Position numbers and translations under genes: made by a program. The notes under the pieces were generated by a model. That model saw nothing but the letters and a program-made list of their open reading frames with translations, was not told where the DNA came from and ran no database searches. Source: Methylosinus sporium (GTDB lineage: Bacteria; Pseudomonadota; Alphaproteobacteria; Rhizobiales; Beijerinckiaceae). Taken from it: a stretch of DNA of 64,000 nt. Positions 25,707 to 34,440 of this stretch are shown in pieces; within the stretch, counting starts at the first letter, position 1; each line of letters opens with the position of its first letter. Where the stretch lies: NCBI RefSeq assembly GCF_003113265.1, contig NZ_PUIV01000005.1, forward strand, positions 1 to 64,000, written 5' to 3'.

Positions 25707-27083
25707 ATGAAGACATTCGCTCCGACACTTCTCCTCGTCGGCGCTTGCGCCGGTCTCGCCTTCGCGCAATCGGAGCCTTCGCGCCGGATCGGCGCCGCGG
25801 CCTTCGGCGATTGGCGTCTGGACGCGCCCGGAAGCTGGCGCAAGATATCACCCGCGGATCTGCCGGCCCCGCTCGCCAGCGCGCCTGTCGCCTCGCGTTC
25901 GCAAGTGGTCGCGCGTCCAGACGGCGCCGCGCCGCGAACGCTCGCCGGCTTCTCGGCGGAGGTTTTCGCCTCCGGCCTCGAGGGGCCGCGCGTCATTCGC
26001 CACGCGCCCAATGGCGATATTTTCGTCAGCGAGAGCATCGGCGGCCGCATCCGCGTCTTCCGTTCGCAGGAGGGGAGGATCGCGCCGGCCTCGTCCCATA
26101 TCTTCGCCTCTGAACTCGAGCGCCCTTATGGGATAGCTTTTTACCCGCCGGGGCCGGAGCCGCGTTTCGTCTATGTCGGCACGCCGACGGCGGTGCTGCG
26201 TTTTCCCTATCGAAACGGCGATTTGAAAGCCTCCGGCCCCGCCGAGACGATCGCCGCGCTGCCCTGGGACGGCGGCCATTGGACGCGCGATCTCGTCTTT
26301 TCGCGCGACGGCGCGACGCTCTATGTCGCCATAGGCTCCAAGACCAATGTCGCCGAAGGCCATCCGCGCCCTTCCGCGCAGGAAATCGCAGAGCTCGAGA
26401 AGGCGCATGGCGTCGGCGCGGGAGCAGGCGCGGAATTCGAGCGCGCCACCGTGATCGCCATAGACCCGGACGGAAAGAGCCGCCGCAATGTCGCCAATGG
26501 GCTGCGCAATTGCTCCGGCCTGCAATTGCAGCCGGAGACCGACGCGCTCTGGTGCGTGGTGAACGAGCGCGACATGCTCGGCGACGATCTGCCGCCCGAT
26601 TACGCCACGCGCGTGAAGGAGGGCGGTTTCTATGGCTGGCCCTGGCATTACATCGGCGCGCATGAGGACCCTCGCCACGCCGGCGAGCGGCCCGACCTCG
26701 CGAGCAAGATCACTGTTCCCGATGTGCTGTTCCAGCCGCATTCGGCGCCGCTGGGCATCGCCTTCTACGACGGCGGCCAGTTCCCGGCGGAATATAAGGG
26801 CGACGCTTTCGTCGCTCTGCACGGCTCGTGGAACCGCGCCGAGCGCACCGGCTACAAGATCGTGCGCCTTTCTTTCAAGGACGGCGTCCCGACCGGCGAG
26901 TATCAGGATTTTCTCACCGGCTTCGTCGTCGACGACACGAGGGTCTGGGGCCGCCCCGTCGATGTCGCCGTGGCGCGCGACGGCTCGCTGCTGGTGAGCG
27001 AGGACGGCAATGGGACGATCTGGCGCGTCTCCTATAGCGGCGCCGAGCTCGGGGCTGACGCCGGGCAAGTGAAGGGCAAGTGA
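25707..27083 (+). CDS. PQQ-type sorbosone dehydrogenase-like protein
   Basis: A 458-residue exported beta-propeller of the L-sorbosone/soluble aldose-sugar dehydrogenase family. The signal peptide (about 1-20, ending G-L-A-F-A) is followed by blades with G-P-R-V-I-R-H-A-P-N-G-D-I-F-V-S-E-S, R-P-Y-G-I-A-F-Y-P-P-G, F-S-R-D-G-A-T-L-Y-V-A-I-G-S, G-L-R-N-C-S-G-L and a late A-L-H-G-S-W-N-R. Such enzymes may use PQQ in the periplasm, but substrates are untested for most homologues. It shares a 168-bp divergent promoter region with the Fae paralogue, which suggests linkage to C1 or aldehyde metabolism. Confidence 0.82.
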   Translation: MKTFAPTLLLVGACAGLAFAQSEPSRRIGAAAFGDWRLDAPGSWRKISPADLPAPLASAPVASRSQVVARPDGAAPRTLAGFSAEVFASGLEGPRVIRHAPNGDIFVSESIGGRIRVFRSQEGRIAPASSHIFASELERPYGIAFYPPGPEPRFVYVGTPTAVLRFPYRNGDLKASGPAETIAALPWDGGHWTRDLVFSRDGATLYVAIGSKTNVAEGHPRPSAQEIAELEKAHGVGAGAGAEFERATVIAIDPDGKSRRNVANGLRNCSGLQLQPETDALWCVVNERDMLGDDLPPDYATRVKEGGFYGWPWHYIGAHEDPRHAGERPDLASKITVPDVLFQPHSAPLGIAFYDGGQFPAEYKGDAFVALHGSWNRAERTGYKIVRLSFKDGVPTGEYQDFLTGFVVDDTRVWGRPVDVAVARDGSLLVSEDGNGTIWRVSYSGAELGADAGQVKGK

Positions 27084-27252
27084 AAGGCGAGTGAGGGGCG
27101 ACGAGGCGAGCGTATGGCCGCGCGAGCGCGGGCATGACGCCGCCGCGGCCGCGCGGCTGGACGCGGCGGGCGCCTTTGGCCTATTTCTTGGGAAAAATGC
27201 CGGGATACGATGACGTCCTCCCGGCGCTCCCGGAAACGCCGAGGCTAGCGCT

Positions 27253-29346
27253 ATGTCCCTCCCACTCGCCACGCCGGGCCGCAAGCTCGGCTCGATCGCC
27301 CTTTGGACCGGAATCGTCGCCATCGGCGTCTTCTCGCTCTTCACTCTGGCGGTGGCGCGGGGCGAGACCGTCAACGCAATGTGGCTGGTGGCGGCGGCGA
27401 TCTGCGTCTATCTCACCGCCTATCGCTTCTATTCGCTGTTCATCGCGGAACGCGCGCTCGGCCTCGATCCGCAGCGCAAGACGCCGGCGCATCGCCGCAA
27501 TGACGGGCTCGATTATGTGCCGACCGACAAATATGTGCTGTTCGGCCATCATTTCGCGGCCATAGCCGGGGCGGGGCCGCTGGTCGGCCCGGTGCTGGCG
27601 GCGCAAATGGGCTATTTGCCCGGCACGCTCTGGCTGCTCACCGGCGTCGTTTTCGCTGGCGCGGTGCAAGATTTCGTCGTGCTGTTCATCTCGACGCGGC
27701 GCGATGGGCGCTCGCTCGGCGATCTCATCAAGACGGAGCTCGGGCCGGCCGCCGGAATCGTCGCAATGGTGGGCATTCTCACCATAATGCTCATATTGCT
27801 CGCCGTTCTGGCGCTCATCGTGGTCAAGGCGCTGGCCGACAGCCCCTGGGGCTTCTTCACCGTCTTCGCCACTCTGCCCATCGCCGTGCTGATGGGCGTC
27901 TACGGCCGCTATATTCGCCCCGGCCGCATTTTCGAAATGTCGGCGATCGGCTTCGTTCTGCTGATCGGCTCCATAGCGCTCGGCCGCACGGTCGCCGAGA
28001 CGCCGGCGCTCGCCGCGCTCTTCACCTTCAAGGGCGAGGCGCTCGCCTTCATGCTGATCGGCTATGGCTTCGTCGCCTCCGTTCTGCCGGTGTGGTTCCT
28101 GCTCGCGCCGCGCGACTATCTCTCCACCTTTCTGAAGATCGGCACCATCGCCTCTCTCGCGCTGGGGATTTTCTACGTCATGCCGGAGCTGAAAATGCCG
28201 GCGGTCAGCCGCTTCATCGACGGAACCGGCCCGGTCTTCGCGGGCAGCGTCTTTCCTTTCCTGTTCATCACCCTGGCCTGCGGCGCCATTTCCGGCTTTC
28301 ACGCGCTGGTCTCTTCCGGCACCACGCCCAAGATGATCGGCGACGAGACGCAGATCCGCTTCATCGGCTATGGCGCGATGCTGATGGAGTCTTTCGTGGC
28401 CATAATGGCGCTGGTCGCGGCCAGCGTGCTCGATCCGGGCGTCTATTTCGCCATGAACAGCGCGCCCGCCGTCATCGGCTCCACGGTCGACACGGCGGCG
28501 CAGACCATCTCGTCCTGGGGCTTCGTCATCACGCCGGAGGCGTTGAGCCTGGCGGCGGCCGAGGTCGGCGAGAAAACGGTGCTCTCGCGCGCGGGCGGCG
28601 CGCCGACGCTCGCCGTCGGCATGGCGAAAATATTGTCGGGGGCGATCGGCGGCGCGTCCATGACAGCCTTCTGGTATCATTTCGCCATTCTCTTCGAGGC
28701 GCTGTTCATCCTCACCACTGTGGACGCCGGCACGCGCGTCGCGCGCTTCATGATTCAGGATCTCGTCGGAACCTTCTGGCCGCGCTTCAAGCATACGCGC
28801 GCCTGGATCCCCAATTTCGGCGCCACGGGGCTCGCCGTCGCCGGCTAGGGCTGGTTCCTCTATCAGGGCGTCATCGATCCTCTGGGCGGCATCAACACGC
28901 TCTGGCCCATGTTCGGCATCGCTAATCAAATGCTGGCGGCTATTGCGCTCACCCTCTGCACTGTGGTGCTGTTCCGCATGAAGCGGGAGCGCTACGCGGT
29001 CATCGTCGCGGCGCCTGCGGCCTGGCTCTATATCTGCACGCTGACGGCGGGCGCCGAGAAAATCTTCCATCCCGATCCCAAGATCGGCTTCCTCGCCCAT
29101 GCCGCACGCTATTCGGCCACCGCGGCGGAGGGCAGGCTGCTCGCGCCGGCCAAGACCGCCGCCGAGATGGGCCGCATCGTCTTCAACGATTATGTGAACA
29201 CAACGCTCTGCGCCGTCTTCATCGCGCTGGTCCTGTCCATGCTGTTCTTCGGCCTGCGGGCGATCGGCGAGGCGCGGCGCGCGACCAGCGTCACCACCAG
29301 GGAGACGAGCGATGAGCTGCACGATCTGCGGATTGCCCGCGCTTGA
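27253..29346 (+). pseudogene. cstA: carbon starvation protein CstA with in-frame amber codon
   Basis: A 697-codon CstA-family gene (Nramp/APC-like peptide or pyruvate transporter, many helices) in a single frame, interrupted by one TAG at 28846-28848. The first 531 codons carry N-D-G-L-D-Y-V-P-T and H-H-F-A-A-I-A-G-A-G-P-L-V-G-P-V-L-A, the family signature. After the TAG the same frame continues with the conserved G-V-I-D-P-L-G-G-I-N-T-L-W-P-M-F-G-I-A-N. Family sequence at the break suggests a tryptophan, one base from TAG (TGG to TAG). It is a true nonsense mutation, a sequencing error, or readthrough. Third-position bias stays normal on both sides, so the lesion is recent. Upstream of ybdD, its usual partner. 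Confidence 0.85.
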
Positions 29347-29539
29347 TCTTTCCAAGCTCGGGCAAAAGCTGCGCAATGGCGCGCGGCTGATGATCGGGCA
29401 GGGGGATTACGAGGCCTATGTCGCGCATCGGCGCGAGAACCATCCCGACGAGCCGGCGATGACGCGCGAGGAGTTTTTCCTCGAACGTCAGGCGAGCCGT
29501 TTCGGCGAGGGCGGACGGCGGGCGCTACGCTGCTGCTGA
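29312..29539 (+). CDS. ybdD: YbdD/YjiX family (DUF466) protein
   Basis: A 75-residue small cytosolic protein that overlaps the end of cstA by 35 bp, the standard cstA-ybdD arrangement. The family core G-Q-G-D-Y-E-A-Y-V-A-H-R-R-E-N-H-P-D-E-P and M-T-R-E-E-F-F-L-E-R-Q-A-S-R is present. The role is unknown; YbdD/YjiX proteins accompany CstA/BtsT pyruvate or peptide transporters. The N-terminal C-x-x-C and the C-terminal C-C may be a metal or redox feature of this homologue. The start is coupled to cstA translation, so the upstream nonsense codon could also reduce its expression. Confidence 0.85.
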   Translation: MSCTICGLPALDLSKLGQKLRNGARLMIGQGDYEAYVAHRRENHPDEPAMTREEFFLERQASRFGEGGRRALRCC

Positions 29540-29830
29540 GCGGCGGAACTGACCGCGCAGCGCCTGAAAGGCCAGCAGCGCGGCCGCCTCGGCGGTGTTC
29601 AGCGAATAGGTCATGTAGAGGAAGCCGAGGAAGGTCGGCCGCGTCTCGCGGATTTTCCGGACGAGCGACGTCGGCTCGAAGGGTGCGCGGGCCGCGAGCT
29701 CGCGCAATATATTTTCCGCGGCAAGGCGATAGCGGTCGCGCTCGGCGAGGGGAGCTTCGTCCCAAGGCTCCAATTGGGAGCCGAGACTGACGAACAGCGA
29801 CTGTGCGAGGTTTTCGACCACGTCGATCAT
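29525..29830 (-). CDS. small hypothetical protein
   Basis: A 101-residue protein that overlaps the end of ybdD by 15 bp, convergently. It is helical and soluble-looking, with W-D-E-A-P-L-A-E-R-D-R-Y-R-L-A-A-E-N-I-L (a small helix-turn motif with spaced Trp, Leu, Arg and Tyr) and a weakly hydrophobic stretch T-F-L-G-F-L-Y-M-T-Y-S-L. No family was recognised. The ATG at 29830 has AAGAGA 6 bp upstream. GC3 is high, which supports a real gene. Confidence 0.6.
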   Translation of the reverse strand: MIDVVENLAQSLFVSLGSQLEPWDEAPLAERDRYRLAAENILRELAARAPFEPTSLVRKIRETRPTFLGFLYMTYSLNTAEAAALLAFQALRGQFRRSAAA

Positions 29831-30148
29831 GTGAATTCTCTTATGAAGATTTTGAAATCGAGAACGCCTGTCGACGAATGAGACGCCGGATCGCCGCTCT
29901 GTCTTCGCGGCGGAACTGGACGGCGTCGCCGCTCGGCCGGAGGGCGGAACGCCCTCTTCTCACCTTCGCCCGATCGCCGTCTTTTACGCTTCGTTAAGCT
30001 ATCGACGCGCCCCGTCTGCGTGTAGATCGATAATCTACGCAACCACATCGTCCGCGCCCGTCGAGCGATCGGCGGCGCTGCGCGCGAGCCGTCGCCTTCC
30101 GCCGTCTCGCCCTTCACCTTTTCGCGACGCTGATCTAATCTCGCCGCC
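29831..30148. other. intergenic region with inverted repeat, upstream of the UDG-like gene
   Basis: About 318 bp between divergent genes. No gene is supported. Near the centre is an inverted repeat, gtagat (30022-30027) and atctac (30033-30038), with extra outer pairing gcg/cgc and a 5-nt spacer. It follows an AT-leaning patch (29988-30004, tttacgcttcgttaagc) that could hold a promoter for the 30149 gene. The repeat could be an operator; no family is assigned. Confidence 0.4.
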
Positions 30149-30979
30149 ATGTCCGCTGACGCCGATCTCTCCACGCAGACGGGCCTCGCCGCGCTCGTCG
30201 ATTGGTATGTGACGATCGGCGTCGACATAGCGATCGACGAGGCGCCGCACGACCGTTTCGCCGAGAGCGCCGCGCCGCCGTCGGGCCGCGCCGCCGCGCC
30301 TCCGCCCGTCGCCGCGCCCGCGCGTCGCGCCGAGCCGCCGGCGCGGGAGACCCGCTCGCCGCGCCCAGCCGCTCCGGTCTTCACCGAGGAGGCCGCGCGC
30401 GCCGCGCGCGAGGCCGCGAGCGAAGCACGAACGATCGACGAATTGCAGGAGCTGCTCGCGGGTTTCGACGGCTGCGCGCTGAAGTCGACCGCCGGGCATT
30501 TTCTCTTCTCGGCGGGGACGCGCGGCGCGGCTCTGATGGTTCTGGACTTCGCGCCCGGCGAGGAGGAGGAGCGCGGTGGCGAGGCTTTCGTCGGGCCGGA
30601 GGCGCGGCTGCTCGACAATATGCTGCGCGCGATTGGCCGCGACCGCTCCGGCGCCTATCTCGCCTATGCGACGCCCTGGCGCCCGCCCGGCGCGCGCGAG
30701 CTCAACCCTGCGGAAGTCGCGGCGCTCAATCCCTTCCTGCGCCGCCATGTGCAGCTGGCCGCGCCGCGCGCGCTTCTCATTCTCGGCGATTTCGCCGCCC
30801 GCGCCGCGCTCGGCTCGCCGGATGTCGCGCGATATCGCAACGGCTGGTTCGATTATGATCACGGCGGCGGAACGACGCGCGCGCTGCTCGCCCCGCCGCT
30901 CGCCAGCCTGCTGCGAACGCCCGTATTGAAGCGCCGCGCCTGGCGCAATCTGCGCGCGGCGGCGGCGGCGCTCGGCTGA
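30149..30979 (+). CDS. uracil-DNA glycosylase family 4-like protein, catalytic motifs lost
   Basis: A 276-residue protein. An Ala/Pro-rich disordered segment (40-78) precedes a UDG-superfamily domain (about 95-276). Alignable marks are F-D-G-C-A-L-K (106-112), F-V-G-P-E-A-R-L-L-D-N-M-L-R-A-I-G (147-163), and L-N-P-F-L-R-R-H near 193-200. The first active-site motif, G-E-A-P-G in functional relatives, reads L-D-F-A-P-G (132-137). The second, H-P-A-x-L-L-R, reads P-P-L-A-S-L-L-R (249-256), so both the acidic residue and the histidine are replaced. I infer a non-catalytic DNA-binding paralogue or altered enzyme. It ends immediately before convergent ispG. Confidence 0.7.
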   Translation: MSADADLSTQTGLAALVDWYVTIGVDIAIDEAPHDRFAESAAPPSGRAAAPPPVAAPARRAEPPARETRSPRPAAPVFTEEAARAAREAASEARTIDELQELLAGFDGCALKSTAGHFLFSAGTRGAALMVLDFAPGEEEERGGEAFVGPEARLLDNMLRAIGRDRSGAYLAYATPWRPPGARELNPAEVAALNPFLRRHVQLAAPRALLILGDFAARAALGSPDVARYRNGWFDYDHGGGTTRALLAPPLASLLRTPVLKRRAWRNLRAAAAALG

Positions 30980-32272
30980 TCACTCCGCCGCTTCGCCCTC
31001 GGCGCCGCCGAAGCGACGGGCGACATAATCCTCGACGATGCGGGTGAATTCCTCGGCTATGCCCTCGCCGCGCAAGGTCATCGCCTTCTTGCCGTCGATG
31101 AAGACCGGGGCGGTCGGCGCCTCGCCCGTGCCGGGAAGCGAAATGCCGATATCGGCGTGCTTGGACTCGCCCGGCCCGTTGACGATGCAGCCCATCACCG
31201 CGACATTCAGCGTCTCGACGCCCGGATAATCCTGCCGCCACACCGGCATACGCTCGCGAATATGGGATTGAATGTCGCGCGCCAGCTCCTGGAAGACGGT
31301 GGAGGTGGTGCGGCCGCAGCCGGGGCAGGCGGCGACCAGCGGCACGAAGGTGCGAAAGCCCATCGTCTGCAAAATCTCTTGCGCGACGCGCACTTCATTG
31401 GCGCGATCGCCGCCGGGCTCCGGCGTCAGCGACACGCGGATCGTGTCGCCTATGCCGTCCTGCAGCAGCACGCCCAGCGCCGCCGCCGAGGCGACGACGC
31501 CCTTGGAGCCCATGCCGGCCTCGGTGAGGCCGAGATGCAGCGCATAATCGCTGCGCAGCGCCAACATGCGATAGACGGCGATGAGGTCCTGCACGGCGGA
31601 GACCTTGGCCGAGATGACGATGCGGTCGCGCGAGAGGCCGATCTCCTCGGCGCGCTCGGCCGAGATCAGCGCCGAGCGGGCCAGCGCCTCGCGCGTCACC
31701 GCGCGCGTGTCCAGCGGCGCCGCGGAATTGGCGTTGATGTCCATCAGATGCGTCAGCATCTCCTGGTCGAGCGAGCCCCAATTGGCGCCGATGCGCACCG
31801 CCTTGCCATGCTTTATGGCCAGCTCGACGATCGCGCCGAATTGGCGGTCCTTCTTCTCCTTGAAGCCGACATTGCCAGGATTGATGCGATATTTTTCGAG
31901 CGCCTCGCCGCAGGCCGGATGATCGGCGAGCAGCTTGTGGCCGATGTAGTGAAAATCGCCGATCAGCGGGACGTCGATATTCTTCTGCGCGAGACGATCG
32001 CGAATATGCGGCACGGCGGCGGCGGCCTCGTCGCGATCGACGGTGATGCGCACCAGCTCCGAGCCGGCGCGGACCAGCGATTCGATCTGCGCGACGGTGG
32101 AGTCGACATCGGCCGTGTCGGTGTTGGTCATGGACTGGACGACGATGGGGGCGCCGCCGCCGATCGTCACCGCGCGCGGCCCCCGGCCGATCGTCACCGC
32201 CGCCGTCCTATGGCGCGGCGCCGGCTCGGCGGAGATGGGGTCGGGAAGGCGGGTCTCGATTTCGTCGGTCAT
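30980..32272 (-). CDS. ispG: 4-hydroxy-3-methylbut-2-enyl diphosphate synthase (GcpE)
   Basis: A 430-residue [4Fe-4S] enzyme that converts methylerythritol cyclodiphosphate to HMBPP in the penultimate MEP-pathway step. Seen are [14 protein letters not shown] near the N-terminus, I-N-P-G-N-V-G, the iron-sulfur cysteines in A-C-P-G-C-G-R-T and [10 protein letters not shown], and [10 protein letters not shown]. The start at 32272 is the ATG that gives the shortest non-conserved leader. Monocistronic. The adjacent restriction-modification island begins 150 bp upstream. Confidence 0.96.
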   Translation of the reverse strand: MTDEIETRLPDPISAEPAPRHRTAAVTIGRGPRAVTIGGGAPIVVQSMTNTDTADVDSTVAQIESLVRAGSELVRITVDRDEAAAAVPHIRDRLAQKNIDVPLIGDFHYIGHKLLADHPACGEALEKYRINPGNVGFKEKKDRQFGAIVELAIKHGKAVRIGANWGSLDQEMLTHLMDINANSAAPLDTRAVTREALARSALISAERAEEIGLSRDRIVISAKVSAVQDLIAVYRMLALRSDYALHLGLTEAGMGSKGVVASAAALGVLLQDGIGDTIRVSLTPEPGGDRANEVRVAQEILQTMGFRTFVPLVAACPGCGRTTSTVFQELARDIQSHIRERMPVWRQDYPGVETLNVAVMGCIVNGPGESKHADIGISLPGTGEAPTAPVFIDGKKAMTLRGEGIAEEFTRIVEDYVARRFGGAEGEAAE

Positions 32273-32421
32273 CGTCGGTCTTGTCCCCTCGATGGGATTT
32301 GGGCCCTTGGTGGGCCGGAACGCGTCTCGCGTCAAGCATACCGATCGAGGCTGCGCGCGCGCTCTCTTGACGACTGTCGATGACTTTTCATAGCATTCGA
32401 ATCGATGACAAAGGGACCGTA

Positions 32422-33321
32422 ATGACACCGTTATCACTGCAGCCAATCCCGTATCAGGGAAGCAAGAGAGCCCTTGCGCCTAGAATTTGTCAAGTATTTC
32501 CGAAGCAGGTCGATACTTTGTACGAACCGTTTGCTGGCTCCGCCGCAGTCACGCTCTATGCCGCGCATCACCGACTGGCGAAACAGTTCGTCATTGGCGA
32601 CGTTTTCGGCGAAATAATTGATTTATGGGATCTTATTATAAATAGGCCGTCTTTTGTCGCCGAACGATACAGCGCCATTTGGACCGAGCAGTTCGGAAAA
32701 AACGACTCGCACTTCAACGAGGTGCGGGCGCGATTCAATCAGGACCGTGACCCGATTCGCCTGCTCTATCTCATTGCTCGTTGTGTCAAGAACGCTGTGC
32801 GCTTCAACAAGCAGGGAGATTTCTCTCAATCTGTCGACAAGCGCCGAACGGGTATGCACCCCGACAAAATGGGGCGGACTGTTTGCTCCGTGAGCAAGCT
32901 GCTTCGTGGCCGCACTCGACTTTTCAAAGGCGACTTCCAAGCCTGCCTCGCCGCCGCGACAGCGAGTGACCTCGTATACATGGACCCGCCCTATCAGGGG
33001 ACAACCTATGGCGCAGATAAGCGCTATGCCGCGCAATTGTCGCGCGAAATTCTAGTCGAGGCCCTTCATGTCCTGAATCGGCGTGGGGTTTCCTATATCC
33101 TTTCTTATGACGGAAAGAGCGGCGAGCGTAGCTATGGCGATCCTTTGCCGCCGAGCATCAACGCTGCGCATTTATCCCTACATGCAGGTCGATCATCCCA
33201 GGCGACCCTCAGTGGAAGAGACGACGAAACCATCGAAAGCCTTTATGTGTCGAAGGCTCTCGATGTTCCGCATGTCGACATATTCAAGCCGCTACCCCTT
33301 CAAGCTTCCCTGTTTTCGTAG
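32422..33321 (+). CDS. DNA N6-adenine methyltransferase of a type II R-M system
   Basis: A 299-residue D12-class (Dam-like) m6A methyltransferase. It has P-Y-Q-G-S-K-R (10-16), the SAM motif F-A-G-S-A-A-V-T (37-44) and catalytic D-P-P-Y (188-191). Recognition sequence is unknown. An AAAGGGA site precedes the ATG at 32422. Its 3' end overlaps the convergent endonuclease gene by 30 bp. Base composition is visibly more AT-rich and codon use looser than the neighbours, marking the 32.4-34.3 kb block as horizontally acquired. It protects the genome from the paired nuclease. Confidence 0.9.
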   Translation: MTPLSLQPIPYQGSKRALAPRICQVFPKQVDTLYEPFAGSAAVTLYAAHHRLAKQFVIGDVFGEIIDLWDLIINRPSFVAERYSAIWTEQFGKNDSHFNEVRARFNQDRDPIRLLYLIARCVKNAVRFNKQGDFSQSVDKRRTGMHPDKMGRTVCSVSKLLRGRTRLFKGDFQACLAAATASDLVYMDPPYQGTTYGADKRYAAQLSREILVEALHVLNRRGVSYILSYDGKSGERSYGDPLPPSINAAHLSLHAGRSSQATLSGRDDETIESLYVSKALDVPHVDIFKPLPLQASLFS

Positions 33322-34050
33322 ACGGCTTTTGATCAATTGCGGAATTGAGACGCCTTCTTTCGAGGCGGCGGACTTTATCTGATCGTAATGTTCTATTTCT
33401 TCGTTTCGCCATATAATTTCCACACGTCGCACTGGCTCCATCGCGACATGCTCGTATCCTTCCGGCGATGCCCAAAAGCACGCTTTGCAGGTTTCCTCCT
33501 CGTGAAGCGACAAAAAATTCTCGCAGTGCTCGCATGACCAGCTTTTTGATCGCTGCGACGAAGCATCGAGCAACATGAATTGGTCGGGGTCGAGGTCGCT
33601 TCCGTCACCGCCGATCTCGTAAGGAACGCGATGGTCGATTTGCAAATAGCGCTCGTCGAGAACCTCGGTCGTGATCGCGTCGCGGGGGCCATATAGGTCG
33701 ATAAGCTCGCGCTTGAATTGCTTGGAGAACGCCCTCCGGCCTCCTATGCGGCCGTTCTTGATTCTCGAAATGTCATCGAAAGTGTACGCGCCGATCTGCC
33801 TTCCTGTCTTGAAACTTCTCACCAGCGTCGTCAGCAAAGGTATCCCGTTTTCTCGAACGTCGCGGATTGCACGCGGCGGATGATCATATCCGTATGTATC
33901 GCTCAAATCTTCGCTGGTGATAATCCCATGTTTCAATATGTGATCAATTACCGTTCGCGCGCGTTTTGCCGTCACTTTCTTGCAGAGCGCAACAAGTTCC
34001 GGTTTCAATGTCTTTTCTGGCGTGCGTTGGACACCTTCATAATTAGTCAT
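33292..34050 (-). CDS. HNH restriction endonuclease of the type II R-M system
   Basis: A 252-residue nuclease. An N-terminal helical/winged region (about 15-110) is followed by an HNH (beta-beta-alpha-metal) domain with L-Q-I-D139-H140-R-V-P-Y-E and L-L-D-A-S-S-Q-R-S-K-S, then two CxxC zinc knuckles (C-E-H-C 173-176, C-K-A-C 188-191). It is convergent with the methylase and starts 8 bp inside the end of the C-protein gene, so it is translated from the C-gene transcript. This arrangement delays nuclease expression on entry. The recognition site is expected to equal that of the methylase but is unknown. Confidence 0.85.
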   Translation of the reverse strand: MTNYEGVQRTPEKTLKPELVALCKKVTAKRARTVIDHILKHGIITSEDLSDTYGYDHPPRAIRDVRENGIPLLTTLVRSFKTGRQIGAYTFDDISRIKNGRIGGRRAFSKQFKRELIDLYGPRDAITTEVLDERYLQIDHRVPYEIGGDGSDLDPDQFMLLDASSQRSKSWSCEHCENFLSLHEEETCKACFWASPEGYEHVAMEPVRRVEIIWRNEEIEHYDQIKSAASKEGVSIPQLIKSRLRKQGSLKG

Positions 34051-34270
34051 GACGTACCAATAGCTCTTTGATGTCGAGCTTCAGGGCTGCTGCCAGCGCC
34101 TCCAATGTCGAAAGAGTAATATTGCGTTCCGCGCGTTCGATGGCGCCAATATATGTCCTGTGATAACCACATCGAGCGGCAAATTCCTCTTGGGAAATCC
34201 CTAGCGAGGTGCGCTCTCTGCGCACGTTCTCAGCGACAATCTCTTGAAGTGGTTTAGGTTTGCTGGGCAT
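34043..34270 (-). CDS. restriction-modification controller (C) protein, XRE family
   Basis: A 75-residue helix-turn-helix protein with I-V-A-E-N-V-R-R-E-R, the HTH core S-Q-E-E-F-A-A-R-C-G-Y-H-R-T-Y-I-G-A-I-E-R and A-E-R-N-I-T-L-S-T-L-E-A-L-A-A-A-L. The length and sequence pattern match C proteins of type II R-M systems, which activate their own gene and the nuclease after a lag and later repress. It overlaps the nuclease start by 8 bp. A C-box palindrome lies about 26-49 bp upstream of its ATG. The island is AT-richer than the flanks. Confidence 0.88.
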   Translation of the reverse strand: MPSKPKPLQEIVAENVRRERTSLGISQEEFAARCGYHRTYIGAIERAERNITLSTLEALAAALKLDIKELLVRHD

Positions 34271-34295
34271 AGGGCGAATCGATTTTCGCGCCCAT

Positions 34296-34319
34296 TGTCA
34301 ATGATGACGACTTTGAGTC
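34296..34319 (-). promoter_or_regulatory. C-box operator and -35 element of the controller gene
   Basis: On the minus strand, GACTCAAAGTC (34309-34319) fits the C-protein operator form GACT-N3-AGTC exactly. It is followed directly by GTCATCATTGAC (34298-34309, imperfect second half-site) and a TTGACA (34296-34301) that may serve as the -35 about 30 bp upstream of the ATG. This order (strong distal site, weaker site touching -35) is the layout of autogenously controlled C genes. Confidence 0.7.
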
Positions 34320-34440
34320 TACACACTATCAGTAGCGCGTCGCCTCGGCCTCGCATCCGAAAATGGGTTCCCGAAGCCTGCGCAGGAGGTGGCCTTCGCC
34401 CGACAACTCAGGGAGGGGAGCCTCACTAATCTCGCGAGCT

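Noticed and set aside
32422-34319. Anti-phage defence island larger than the R-M system
   Set aside because: Genes on both sides (ispG, SDR/amidase/M20) are housekeeping types, and no further defence-type proteins are visible.
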